A DNA stretch of 64,000 bases, taken from Paratrimastix pyriformis (Eukaryota > Preaxostyla > Paratrimastigidae). Under the pieces are notes generated by a model. It did not search any database, was not told where the DNA came from, and saw only the letters and a list, made by a program, of their open reading frames with translations. Numbering within the stretch: position 1 is the stretch's first letter; the number at the start of each line of letters is the position of its first letter. The translations under genes were made by a program, and so were the position numbers. The DNA lies in contig JAPMOS010000016.1 in the NCBI GenBank assembly GCA_027972325.1, forward strand, positions 124,001-188,000, read 5' to 3'. Positions 44,377 to 55,090 of this stretch are shown here, piece after piece.

Positions 44377-47272
44377 ATGGCAGGAATGTCATACGGCCCG
44401 GGTGCTTCGATGGGCGGCTCTGTCAGTGGATCAACCACAGGAACGATGAGTACCTACTACGGAAACAATGGATCATTGATGGGCAGCTCGATGGGAAGTT
44501 CAGCCGCCGGTTCTATGGCAAGCGCCGAAGAGTATTACGAAGAAATGCTGGCAGAATCAGATATGACCATGTCTTTAACGATGGGTGGCACGGCGGGAGC
44601 GACCAGTACGTCTGTTTCCCTATATCGCCTCCTTTTTGCCCTAAATAATGCTCGTTCAGGGGGAGCACATATTCTGCCACTCATATCGAACGCGCCAAAC
44701 GGCGACACGTGGCAAAAACTCTGCCCATGTCAAAGTACTACAAATCGTGGAGCACATTCCGGCGCTTCCTCCACGGCACGGTCGTCGAGGCGCGGTGGTT
44801 CTCGGCCACCACCCTGGTGATCGTGCTCCTGAACACCGTCATGGTCACCGTGCAGTCGATCGCAAGCATCCACGCGTACGCTCGTCCGCAAGGCTGCCGC
44901 CACTTCCACACCATGGGCTTCCACGCCCCCTACTCACTCACCCCCCCCCCCCCACTCCCGCGGACAGTCTGGTCGATGGCCATCGTGGACGCGTTCTTCC
45001 TGGCGGTGTACATCTTCGAGGCGGCCGCCAAGATCTACGTCTGGCGGCTGAACTACTTCAAGGACGGCTGGAACGTCTTCGGTCTGCCCCGCCCCCGGTA
45101 CCACCCACAGGTTGGGGGGAAGGGGGGGTCGGATCCGCATCGTCTGACAGGGCGGCGGGCGTGTGGGGGATGCTAGATTTTGTGGTGGTGCTGGCCTCGC
45201 TGACGGACTACCTGCAGTACCTCTCCATCACCGGGGTCGGGGTCGACGTCAAGATCTTCCGCTTCCTCCGCATCTTCCGGGCTGTCCGGTCCGTGGCATC
45301 CATCCGAACCCATCCCGCCCCCCGCCCCCGGCCACCAGCCTCTGCCCCGATGCCGTCCTAGCCCATCTCGCCGCCACTCCCTCCTCCTCCTCCTCCTCCT
45401 CCTCCTCGTCGCCGCCGCCGCCTCCGCCGCCGTCATCATCATCATCATCATCATCATCGCCGCCCACCACCACCATCGCACCCCGATCGTCACGGCCAGG
45501 GCCGTCCGGACGCTGCGTGTGCTGCGGACTGTGCGCATGCTGCGCAACCTGCAGATGATCGTCAACACCATCCTCTCGTCCGCCTCGGCCCTGGGCTCCA
45601 TCGCGGCCCTGCTGTTCCTCATCATGTGTCGGTATCACCCCCCCCCCCCCCCCCCCACGAGTTCCGCCCCTGACCCTTTTCCTTTCCCGGGTCCCCAGAC
45701 GTGTTTGCGCTGATTGGGCGGAGCCTCTTCGCGGCCACCCTGCCGGAGCGGTTCGGCACGCTGTGGTACTCGTTCTTCACGCTCTTCCAGATGCTCACCC
45801 TGGACGACTGGTACACCGTCCAGGAGGAGAACCGTCCGTCCGCCCCACCCCCTTGCTTGGCCATCCCCCACGGTGCCACTCGCGCCGCCCTTGGCCATCC
45901 CTCCCCACGGTGCCACTCGCGCCCGTGGAGGCGGATGTGGGCACCTGCCTCTGACACCGCGCGTACCCGCCCCCCCCCCCCCCCCCCCCCCAGGATCCCA
46001 CGCTGCTGCTCTTCCTGATCGTCTTCATCATTGTGGAGACGTTCATCTTCATCAACCTCTTCATCGCCGTGATCTGCAACAACCTCGAGCAGGCCAACAT
46101 CCGCGCCATCGCCCAGAAGCGGGCCGTCATCCACTCCTTCAAGCGCCAGAAGGAGAAAGCACAGGCGGTCCGCCCGGGGGCATACCCGAACACACCATGT
46201 CTCGCCTGCCTGACCGCCTGCCTGGGTCACACTCATCGCCTTCTCTTCCCGGGCGGGCTGTGCTCTTTGGCGGGGGGGCTGGGCGTTGGGGCGCCGGGGA
46301 CAGCTGGAGCTTGCCAAGATGGACCGCTCCATCGCCAGCACGGCGGACCTCTCCCGGACCAACATGTCCCAGCCCGTGCCCAGCCCGCTGGCCTCGCCCC
46401 CGACGGTCGAGGGCGGCCCCGAGGGCGGGCCGCCGGTCATCACGCCCCAGCTGGTGCCGCCCCAGACCCCCGGCGGGACCGTCATCACCATGGGCCTCGG
46501 CGGGGCCAACGGTCCGCGGCCTCCACGCCCCCGCCCCCGCGCCATCGTCCTCCCTCCGTCGCGGACTGCCGATGGTCACCTAACCCCACATAGGCATCGG
46601 GCAGATGCGCGTGTGGGTGCGTGCATCGTACGTGGGTTGCGTGTGTTCTCCGGACGGGGGGCTCGTGGCTCGTGGCACTGGATGGGGGGCTCTCGGAGGG
46701 GACCCTGTTCATGGCACTGGATGGGGGGCTCTCGGAGGGGACCCTGCTCATGGCACTGGATGGGGGGCTCTCGGAGGGGACCCTGCTCATGGCACTGAAT
46801 GCGTGACGGCTGCGGCCCCCAGGACCGATCGCCTCGGCCCACGAGGTGGTCGACGACATCATGCACGGAGTCTGCTGCCCCCTCCCCCTCCCCTCCCTCC
46901 CCTCCCTCCCCCACACACACACATGCGCACACACCCAGTCCTGACCTCATGTGCGTTTTGGTGGTGCTGGGCGTGCCGGCGGGGTGCGAGCAGGAGCCCG
47001 CAGCAGGAGCAGAAGAAGAGCGCGAGCGGTGGCCCACGAGGTCGACCACTTCACCAACGACGCCGTCTCCACGAAGTCCGCCCACGCCCCGGCCCTTGCC
47101 CCGGCCCCGATCCCACTCCCCTGGTCCTTCCTTGCCCCCGCAGGCAGAAGCAGCTGATGGGGTACTACTGCTGGCGGCCCTGGAGAGCAACCTGGAGAAC
47201 TACCAGGCCAAGGCCAAGCTGCTCGACGACCTGGTCGACATCGCCGAAGACTCCGCCAACCGGGGCCGATGA
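44377..47272 (+). CDS. CatSper-like single-domain voltage-gated cation channel
   Basis: Starts MAGMSYGPGASMGGSVSGST (Gly/Ser/Met-rich cytoplasmic N-terminus). An intron with donor GTCTGT (44610) joins GATST to GSTYSATHIERAKRRHVAKT. S1 is ATTLVIVLLNTVMVTVQSI; donor GTCCGC (44884); S2 MAIVDAFFLAVYIFEAAAKI; S3 DFVVVLASLTDYLQYL; S4 KIFRFLRIFRAVR, then across an intron AVRTLRVLRTVRMLRNLQ; S5 TILSSASALGSIAALLFLIM; pore LWYSFFTLFQMLTLDDWYTV; S6 LLLFLIVFIIVETFIFINLF. The filter T-L-D-D-W matches CatSper1/3 (T-x-D-x-W), implying Ca2+ selectivity and assembly as a tetramer. CatSper channels sit in the flagellar membrane, agreeing with IFT80 at the window's end. The C-terminus has a coiled coil (LESNLENYQAKAKLLDDLVD). 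The junction after the pore needs donor GTCCAG or a missed base; the exon near 47000 is not resolved. Confidence 0.87.
46655..46800 (+). repeat. Intronic 39-base minisatellite, about 3.5 copies
   Basis: A unit containing GGCACTGGATGGGGGGCTCT and ending CCCTGCTCAT repeats with almost no divergence inside the CatSper-like gene's intron (donor GTCCGCGG at about 46515). Confidence 0.9.
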
Positions 47273-47439
47273 GACCAGGGGCACAGCCCTCCCCTCCCCC
47301 CTCCCCTCCCTCCCTCCCCCTCCCTTCTCCCCTCCCCCTCCCCTCCCCCTCCCCCACGCCCTCTTTTGGTTGTTTTCTCGCTTCTCTTCTCTCTGCGGCG
47401 GTTCGAATCCAGCGGGGTCCGGGCCACCATCGCGCCGTG

Positions 47440-48170
47440 CCTCCCTCCCCCCTCCCCTCCCCCCCCCCCGGCGGCCGGGGCCGGGTGGTGGTGGCAGTGC
47501 CGAGTGCGGCACCCGAATGGTCATCGGCGGTGATGCTGGGCGATGGTGGGGCGGGAGACCGTGCCCCCTTGCCGGCCGGCGGCGGCGGCGGGCCCCCGAC
47601 GGCAGCGGCCCGAGGGGGGGCGGATGTTGTTGCAGGCCGCAAATCTGCCGGGGGCGGCGGTCGAGCGGCCATTGGGGGTGCGCCGTAGTCCTTCTTCAGG
47701 GGATTCGGGATGATGCCCAGCTTGGCCGCGGCCGCGCAGGGAGCCACCAGACCGTCGCCGCCGTGCTGCGGGGCGGGCAAGGAGGGCTGGGGAAGGACCA
47801 GCCACTCGGCCAGTTCGAGGCCAACCGCATCGGTCAGGATGTGGTGACCCTGCTGCGGATCCGGGCCGGCCCACTCGTCGCTGTCCGGGTCCTCGCCGGG
47901 CAGCCCGGGGGCGCGAAAATCGGGCCGGGCGAAGCTGACCATGCTGGTGGGATGGGTGCGCGCCCGGGCCGAGGGGAAGGTCGGTGGCGGCATCGGCTTG
48001 GGCGGGTCCGTGGGCAGGCGGGCCGCCGCGTCCTCGATCAGCAGGCACAGGACCTCGATGTACAGCCAGACCCCAGTGAAGAAGCGACTCAGCGGCACGG
48101 CCAGCTCGTCTCGTTGGCAGCAGTCGTGGAAGCGGAGGGTGGGCTCGGCTGGTCGGGGAGTGGCCCCAGG
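47440..48170 (-). CDS. Unrecognised gene with a hydrophobic N-terminal exon (both ends unresolved)
   Basis: An exon beginning at about 48164 (acceptor CCGACCAG on the minus strand) reads EPTLRFHDCCQRDELAVPLS, RFFTGVWLYIEVLCLLIEDA, then MVSFARPDFRAPGLPGEDPD, HHILTDAVGLELAEWLVLPQ, VAPCAAAAKLGIIPNPLKKD and a Pro/Ala-rich tail. A preceding intron seems to begin GTCCGC at about 48222; the exon before it was not found. The open frame continues antisense to the CatSper-like 3' exons, so the real 3' end is probably reached through a missed intron. VWLYIEVLCLLIED could be a membrane-associated or buried helix. No family recognised. Confidence 0.4.
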
Positions 48171-48504
48171 GAGGAGCCACAGCAGAGCAAGCGGGATGTT
48201 TTGTTGGCAGCGGACCAGAGGGGGGGGGGGTCAGGGAAGGAAGGACTGCAGGCACACAGATACAGGGCCCATAACGAGGGACCCTGCCCCAGCCCCGGCC
48301 TCGGTGGGACCCACGGAAGCGGGAACTCGGGCGAACACGGCCACGCGACACGCAGAGAGCACCATGAGTGGCGCCCCTCGTCGGGCCCGACCAACCACAG
48401 CGAATCGGACCCATAAAGACAAAGTCGACCAAATAAGAATCGGGAGGGGAATATGGAGAGGGAGGGAGGAGGCCGGGCAGTACAATCCCAAAGGGGCACT
48501 GCCC

Positions 48505-48550
48505 ACAATCGGGGAGGGAGGGAGGGAGGGAGGGAGGGAGGGAGGGAGAA
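48505..48550 (+). repeat. (GGGA)n tetranucleotide array
   Basis: About ten GGGA units on the plus strand (CCCT on the minus strand), downstream of the ELO gene and upstream of the unrecognised minus-strand exon. It may lie in an intron or spacer. Confidence 0.85.
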
Positions 48551-48712
48551 GAGGAGGACGAGAGGAGAGCCGTCGAACTGCGCGCAGGCGCGGTCAAAAA
48601 CACTCACATCACCCGGGAATCCCGAAAACACAGCTGGAGGGCCGAGGTTGTCCCCCGCCTGCCATGCTGCCCCCCACCAGATAAAATCCCGCGCTCAATT
48701 AAAGGGGGCCGT

Positions 48713-49751
48713 TTACTGGGCCTTTTTGTCGGCATCGGAGGCCTTTTGGGCAGCCGCGTCGGACTTCTTGCTGGTGCCGCGGATGTACCGCTGGATGTAC
48801 ATCTTGGCGAAGAGGGCGAAGTAGATGCCCGTGAAGAGGTTCGAGGAGGAGGCAATCCACGGATGGCCCGAGCAGTGACGCCCATGGGCAACGTAGTACC
48901 AGAAGGCCAGGCCCAGGCCAAAGTTCCCCAGCAGGAATTGGATCATCTGCATGCTGGTGATGTACTTGGCGATTTTTTTCACCGCGGGGACGTAACCCGA
49001 GAGGGCATAGTACCCATACATGACAGTGTGAATGAAGGTGTTCAGAAGGGCCAGGTGCCACTGGCTGGTAAAGCCACCGTACGATGCGCCCCAGCAGGGG
49101 ATAATGTAGGAGGCGTGATGGAACACGTGAAGGAAGGCGAGGTCCTTCTTTTGGAGAGCCTGAAGGATGTTTGAAATCGGTCAGCGCGCATGTCTGAAGA
49201 CTAATACACGGACCAAGAAAAACGAGTCCAGGAACTCCACGTGCTTGGCGATGTAGAAAAGATGAATCCAGATTCGCATTCCTGAGGAAATGTCGGTGCC
49301 GAAAAATAGAAAGAGATGTCCGAAGAAACTGCCAGACCAGGGAGAACAGTGCCATTTTGATCGCAAACCAGATCCTCAAAACTAGCTCCGTCGACAATCC
49401 AGGAACGCATGGCACTGGAGACAATGCCGCAGAGGGTAATGAACGAAAAAACGCTCAGGAAGCCACTCTCGATGGCAAAAGGCAGCTTCAGCTGGTAGGG
49501 CTTGCGGTTGCGCATGAAAAGAACGATGGAAGAGAGGACAACCAAATAAGTCGAGATGCCGGCAACTAGAATAGCTGTTGTAAAGGACGCAATAAAAACA
49601 AAAGAGGAGGGCAAAAAAAGAGTCAAAAACAGGGCCGAATCGAGAACGGACCGGGGTGGTCAAACGTATAGGGGCTAGTGCGCGCAAACCAAGCCGAAAA
49701 GTCCATTGACGAGATGGCCTGAACGGCACGCTGGACTACGTCGCTTTGCAT
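48713..49751 (-). CDS. ELO-family fatty acid elongase (3-ketoacyl-CoA synthase)
   Basis: Condensing enzyme of very-long-chain or polyunsaturated fatty-acid elongation in the ER membrane. Start ATG 49751: MQSDVVQRAVQAISSMDFSA. Introns with donors GTCCGT (49651), GTCTGG (about 49342) and GTCCGT (49213) join exons in frame: FDHP to AILVAGISTYLVVLSSIVLF; NGTVLPG to MRIWIHLFYIAKHVEFLDSF; FFL to ALQKKDLAFLHVFHHASYII. The ELO signatures are all present: KHVEFLDSFF, the histidine box H-V-F-H-H, and NTFIHTVMYGYYALS followed by KKIAKYITSMQMIQFLLGNF. Several further hydrophobic helices follow, and the tail ends KKSDAAAQKASDADKKAQ; a Lys-rich C-terminus is usual for ER retention. Total length about 290 residues is typical. 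Substrate chain length cannot be told. Confidence 0.93.
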
Positions 49752-49827
49752 TTTGCTCTGCTCGAGTGGAGTTCTCCGCAGGACAGCCACACTATTCGCA
49801 GTACGACACGTCCCCCTTTTCGGACGA
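49752..49827. promoter_or_regulatory. 76-base divergent promoter region
   Basis: Separates the start codons of ELO (minus) and YIF1 (plus). The sequence includes CACACTATTCGCAGTACGAC; no recognised element. Confidence 0.55.
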
Positions 49828-51171
49828 TGAACCCTCTGAATCCACCCACTCCTCGAGGATCTTTGTTCGATCGTTTCCCAACGCCGGCAGGACAGAACCG
49901 TCTGAGAGCCGTCCTGCCACCGACCAGTTTTTTTTAAACCCAAGTTGATAGAAGGCTATCCTCCGCCCTACTACCCTCCTCCGCCACCTGCTCCTGGGAT
50001 GGTCCGACATCAATTGACGTCTGAATTGAAATTTCCCCTTCCCAGCGCCGGAGTCCGCTCGATGAACTCAGCGGCACCATTGGTCAAATCGGGTCGGTGG
50101 TGAACACGCCCTTCGTGCAACAATACGGGCAGCAATTGATCAACGAATCAAAATCCAAGGTCTTTCGCAACACAATGAATCTTCTGCCAGACACTTTTCC
50201 AGTTTGCCACGCTCCTTTCGATGGACATGTTACGGTACTACTTCGTGGTGAACAACCAGTACGTGATCAACAAACTCAAACTTTTGGTGTTCCCCATTGG
50301 CCATGCTGTCTGCGTTTGATGTCCCACCGGTGTTCATCCTCTTCTTTAGGACTGGAAGCGTCGCTCCCCGATGCGGTCCCGGCCTGACGCCGAACCGATC
50401 TACCTGCCTCCTCGGGAAGATATTCACGCGCCCGACCTGTATATTCCGTTGGTGTCTTTCATCACATACATTCTTTTGGTTCGTCAGCGGAGCTTCCCCT
50501 TCCCATCCTGCTCGCCCCACCCTCTGCCCACCCTCCGCCCGCCACCCTCCGGAGACTCGGTTCATTTCTCCGACTCGTCTCCTTTTCCCAAGGTTGGTGT
50601 CATCGCCGGTTCGAAGCACGTATTCCACCCCGAGATCCTTCTGGTGACGGGCAGCACGGTCTGCCGAGAAACCCCGCCTCTGCCGCCGACCGGTTTTTTC
50701 CATGACAACAGGGTCTTGGCGTCCTTGTGCTGGAGATCTTCATTGACAAGATCCTTTTGGCCATCGTGGGGTCAAAGACAATCCCCATCCTGGATCTGAT
50801 CGCCTACTCCACCTACAAATACGTCGCGTCTGCTGGGTGGGCGTCTGCTGTTCGGTGGTCATCTTGCTCTCCCCCTAGGGTTGTTCTCGCTTTGCTCGGG
50901 AACATTCTTCTCGGCCGCTCTGCATTCTACATCATCACCCTCATCTTTGGCGTTTTCATGTGCCTCTTCTTGGTCCGGTCCTCGCTCCGAATTGGGGTGG
51001 TGTTATTGAGCTTTTCGTCTTCGTCCGTAGTTCCACACCCTTTCTCAAGAGCTTTCGACGGACGAGTTTTCTGTGGGTGGCCGGAGATTGACGCGGCGCA
51101 ACTACGCCGTGTTCACAATCGGAGCATTGCAACTTCCCCTTTGCTTTTTCTTGGGAGTCATGAACCTGTAA
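49828..51171 (+). CDS. YIF1: YIF1 (Yip1-interacting ER-Golgi membrane protein)
   Basis: Partner of YIP1 and Rab GTPases in ER-Golgi transport. Start ATG 49828: MNPLNPPTPRGSLFDRF, with a Pro/Tyr-rich region GYPPPYYPPPPPAPGM. All introns restore frame: GTCTGA (about 49908), GTCCGA (50002), GTCTTT (about 50160), GTCTGC (50308), GTTCGT (about 50479), GTCTGC (about 50660), GTCTGC (about 50829) and GTCCGG (about 50972). Exons give DELSGTIGQIGSVVNTPFVQ, ATLLSMDMLRYYFVVNNQYV, INKLKLLVFPIGHADWKRRS, then the hallmark LPPREDIHAPDLYIPLVSFI, GLGVLVLEIFIDKILLAIVG, IPILDLIAYSTYKYV and NYAVFTIGALQLPLCFFLGV, ending MNL. This closely follows human YIF1 (DLNAPDLYIPTMAF; LLAYSGYKYV). Five membrane helices are expected in the C-terminal half. 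Confidence 0.93.
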
Positions 51172-51341
51172 TTTCGACCCCCCCCCCCCCCCCCCACTCA
51201 CTCACACCACCCACCACCCACCCACCCACCACCATCCTCATCCTCATCCTTTTTTTTTTTTGCCCCGTCGTTCGCCAAAAAATGACGAATTTCCCGCATA
51301 TTAACCTGTCAAACCGGGGGACTGTTGTTGCAGGCAAAACC
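51172..51341. other. Short intergenic region with poly-C, CCACC and poly-T tracts
   Basis: Between the YIF1 stop and the AmrS start. It has a C tract at 51179-51195, CCACC-rich sequence and a T tract at 51251-51261. An in-frame ATG at 51282 is an alternative AmrS start. The C tract resembles intron ends here, so an upstream AmrS leader intron is possible. Confidence 0.45.
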
Positions 51342-52592
51342 ATGCAAGCGGAGCCCGCTCTCGATAAACCCTGGCAGCTCATCGAAGGCTCTCGAAATAT
51401 CCGTTGTCTCGCCTGCTCTCATAGATGCGTCATTGCACCCGGTCGGACCGGACATTGCGGGGTGCGCAAGAATGAGGATGGAGTGCTTCGCCTCCTTGTG
51501 TACGGGCATTCCATTGCTGTGAATATCGACCCCGTCGAGAAAAAACCCGTGTACCACTTCCTTCCTTCGACTCCAATTTTCTCCATTGGGACAATTGGCT
51601 GCAATTTTGAGTGCGACTTCTGTCAGGTGCGTTTTCCGCCCTGTCGTCTTTTCACTCTCACTTCTCTCCATTAGAATTGGGATATCAGCCAGGCGACAAG
51701 AGGCGTCACTGGTGACATTGAGGAGTCGGCAATGGGGCGGGACCTGCCACCCCAGACGATTGTGGACCAGTGTGTCCGCCGCGGAATCAAAAGTATCGCC
51801 TTCACTTACAACGAACCAGCTATCTTCCATGAATATGCGGTTGATACCATGAAGCTGGCCCGACCGTTTGGAATCAAGGGTGTCTTTGTGACTAACGGTT
51901 TCGAAACCCCCGAGGCTCTGCGCCTTCTGCGCCCCTGGATTGATGTGATGCGCATTGATTTAAAGGTCCTCCCTCCCACTGCTGTTGGTTCGTGTTGACA
52001 ACTTCGGACAGGCTTTCACCAATGAGTTCTACCAGAGGCACTGCAAAGCGCGCCTTGATCCTGTTCTGGAAACAATCCGAACGGCCAAGCAGCTGGGGTA
52101 CTGGGTCGAGGTCCGCCGCCCCACACCTCGTTCGGTGCATGTGACAGGGTTCCTGGGCGGTAGGTCGTCACCCTTCTCATCCCCGGAGAGAACGACAGCG
52201 ACGACGAGGTCCGACGGATGGCTGAGTTTGTCGTGAGTGTGGACTCGAACATCCCGCACCACTTCACGGCCTACCACCCGGATTACCACTTCACCTCGGC
52301 CGGGCGGACTCCGCTCAGGACCATCCTCCACGCCATCGAGATTGCCAAACGCGCCGGTGAGAAATTCGTGTATTCTGGTCTGTGCCGCCGCGATCTCGTA
52401 CGCTCACGCAACGGACGCTCACGCTCCACAGGGAACGTCGTTGATGAAGCGCACGGAAGCACCTATTGCCCCCAGTGCAACGCGACCCTCATTTCCCGGC
52501 AGAGCATGCACGAGACAAACATCGTCGATCTGGACGCGGCCACGGGCTCGTGCCGAAGGTGCCACACCGCCATTCCCGGGATCTGGAAGTGA
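51342..52592 (+). CDS. amrS: AmmeMemoRadiSam-type radical SAM enzyme (AmrS)
   Basis: A glycyl-radical-activase-like radical SAM protein, mainly bacterial and archaeal, related to pyruvate-formate-lyase activating enzyme; its reaction is not established. Start MQAEPALDKPWQLIEG (51342); an in-frame ATG at 51282 would add 20 residues. An N-terminal Cys motif, IRCLACSHRCVIAPGRTGHC, precedes FSIGTIGCNFECDFCQNWDI, the CX3CX2C cluster site. Then IAFTYNEPAIFHEYAVDTMK, KGVFVTNGFETPEALRLLRP, IDVMRIDLK, GENDSDDEVRRMAEFVVSVD, HFTAYHPDYHF, and the C-terminal zinc-like part STYCPQCNATLISRQ and CRRCHTAIPGIWK. Introns restore frame: GTGCGT (about 51628), GTCCTC (about 51967), GTCCGC (52111) and GTCTGT (52378). 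Introns with the local donor type show it is not a bacterial contaminant. Eukaryotic occurrence is uncommon and mostly in anaerobes (from memory). Confidence 0.9.
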
Positions 52593-53610
52593 GTCGACTC
52601 TCCCACACCGCCGCCGCCACCACCATCCATCCATCCCCCATCAAGGAGAGCGTGCGGGGTCCATCGGACTCGCCGTCAACGCAGCCGAGCTTGCTGGGCA
52701 AAAGTCATCGTTGTGTACGCGATGCCGTCGTCTAAGTTCGCTCTGTGTGGCGGGCAGATGAGCAGAAGGAGGAGAGCGGGAGGGCACAGACAGGGGCGGA
52801 CCCCGGAACTTGATCTGTCTGACATGCGAATCACGGCCCTCTTGGTGGTTGCTGTGAATGGCGATCTGGACGCTGGTGGCCCAGACAAACGGGCTTATAC
52901 AAGTATTTGAGGAGAGTGCTGTGAGGGGCCGGGCAGACCGATCCGCCGAGCCGAGGGGGATGTGGACCCAACCCTCGGGACAGTCGAGCTCCATCTGGCA
53001 AATCTCGTGTTGTGCATGAAAGGAAGAACCTACTTTCACTGCTATCTGGCGCGGCGTATAGCTTTGGTCTTGGCTGAAGCTGAGATAGAGGGAAAGCTCC
53101 TGCGTTCGCCGGGGAAAGCTCGAGAAATTGCGAGTGGACGAATGAGGACAGACCGACACCCGCATTTTCTTCGGGAATTGCGCGGTTAAAGTGTGCGGGA
53201 GAGACCCATCAGACCTAAAAACAGTCGATATACTGAGAGGAACTCCACGAAGCGGTCAGAACTGCCAAAAGGTCTCGGTGTTATCATCTGTGAGATGATC
53301 AACGCCAAGGTTCACTTTCATGGAAGAGGCCTGCCAAAGTGCATCGCCACCGACTTGGCTGTTTTCGGGACATGGCACCAGTCGGTTCATCCTTTGGGGA
53401 AACACAGGCGAGAGACGGAGTCATCGTGTTGCACGAAGAAATAATCTCTTCTTCTCCCGCCAGCTCAGCTCGATTTCCAGCCTGCTCTAATGATCTCGTC
53501 GGGGTCTTCGAAAAGAAAGCCACCAACAGAGCGCAAAGCCAAAAAAAAAGAGCTTGACCATGCCAAATGAAAGAAGGAAAGCCAAAGAAAAACAGATGTC
53601 GCTGATGCGC
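52593..53610. other. About 1 kb between convergent AmrS and eIF5; no gene supported
   Basis: The longest gene-free stretch in the second half of the window. It has moderate GC and short open frames on both strands, none with recognisable motifs or joinable exons. It is long enough to hold a small RNA gene; I saw no tRNA cloverleaf or snRNA hallmark by eye, though I could not search systematically. Confidence 0.4.
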
Positions 53611-55090
53611 TTAGAGCGAATCGATAAATGATTCGACAGCCTTCTTCTCGACCTCCTCCTCCTCCTCGTCTTCATCCTCCTCCTCGGCGGTCTGGAGCCA
53701 GTCAATCAGGGGCTTGGAAGCCGTCAGCACCTGCTGGGCGGTGGCACGGTCGGCTCCCAGGGGCACCAGCGAGTCGGGGCTCTTGGCCCACATGAGCAGA
53801 ACCTCTTCCGGCAGCAGGTCCGAGTCATAGAAGGCCTTCATGAGGGCGGCGCTTTGGGAGACGATGTGATGGTCCTGGAGGTAGCGGATGATCGCAATGA
53901 GCAGCTGCAGGTGGGCCATTTGGGTGCCCAGCATGGGCTGGATCATCGGCGCACCGCGTTGAATCTTGGCGGCGTCCATACCCGCTTCGAAGACGCGAGC
54001 CACGACAGGGTCGAAGGGATTGGGAGGAGCTTCCACTGGAGTCGTGGGGTGAACGAGGGGAATCGAGGGACTCGTGGCAGCGGGGGCAGGGCTGGCCGCC
54101 GGGCTGGCCGCCGGGGAAGGAGAGGTCGAGGTAGAGGCAACCTCTTCGGTTTTGGCTGGAGGAAAGACCCACAAGGAAGGTGAGCAAGCATGATGAAAGG
54201 GAGCCACGGACCTCCGAGCAGAGCCTGAGCGGCGCGGCTCGACATGGCGGCGATGGCCTGCAGACGGCGAGTTTCCACGGCATCCTTGGAAATATCGGTC
54301 GACCATTCGACCTCCTCTGTGAATCGTGGATGACGATGAAACATCATGAAGGATGTGTGGACGGACCCTCCTCTTCCTCCTGTTGTTCTTCTTCGTGTTC
54401 ATGATGTTCATGATGCTCATGTTCGTGGCCCTCGCTGTGCTCATGTTCAGTTTTCTTGGGGCGCCGGCCAGCGGCTTCCTTCTCACCGCGCCCACCCTTC
54501 TTGGCTGCCTTCCGGGCAACAGCAATGTCCTTCAGAATGGCTTGGGTCAGACGATGGGCCTGAGGGCCCTGAGAGACTCCGCCGCAGGCCAAACAGTGGA
54601 ACGTGAGATTACCACCGGACATCCCAAAGTCGGTTTCGGGGTTGCCGCATTTGTGGCAAAGAACGAAGGTCGTAATGAATTGCTTGAGCAGATCATGAAT
54701 GGTGTTCCACGAATGGTTGCCATTGACAACACCGCTGTGCGATTTCTCGCTGTACTGAGAGAGGGCACCAAGTTCATAACCGAAATACTTGGTGATATCT
54801 AAGATGCAATTCATGTTGGTTGTGGAGGCCAAAAACGACAGCACAGACAATTAGGGTCACGACGAAGCGCAGTGGCAACTTCAAACATGTTGGGGAAAAC
54901 GGTTTTGATGCCGTTGCCCTTACCTTCAACTTTTGTAACGATGCGCGGCATTTGATACCGATAACTACGATCAGCAGAGTCACCTATGAAAGCAAAATGA
55001 GCGCGCACACGAAGGTACCAAGATGTAATGAAATTGGTGAGCAAAACGATATTTCAAAACGGCAATGAAATGACCTCCAATATTCTCCAT
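53611..55090 (-). CDS. EIF5: Translation initiation factor eIF5
   Basis: GTPase-activating protein of eIF2 in start-codon selection. A short first exon (ATG 55090, MENIGG) joins across an intron with donor GTCATT to [20 protein letters not shown], then [20 protein letters not shown]. The Y-R-Y-x-M-P-R signature and the GAP region match eIF5, although the catalytic Arg of the human factor lies in the part encoded by the small first exon and its equivalent is not certain. Next: [20 protein letters not shown] (donor GTCTGT at 54848), the zinc ribbon [13 protein letters not shown] ... FHCLACGG, a Lys-rich linker and a His/Glu stretch [14 protein letters not shown]. Donors GTCCGT at 54366 and 54211 lead to the C-terminal W2 domain: [53 protein letters not shown]. 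It ends [12 protein letters not shown]. Confidence 0.93.

Noticed and set aside
51342-52592. AmrS as bacterial contamination in the assembly
   Set aside because: Four introns with the local donor type interrupt the conserved frame and the flanking genes are eukaryotic.
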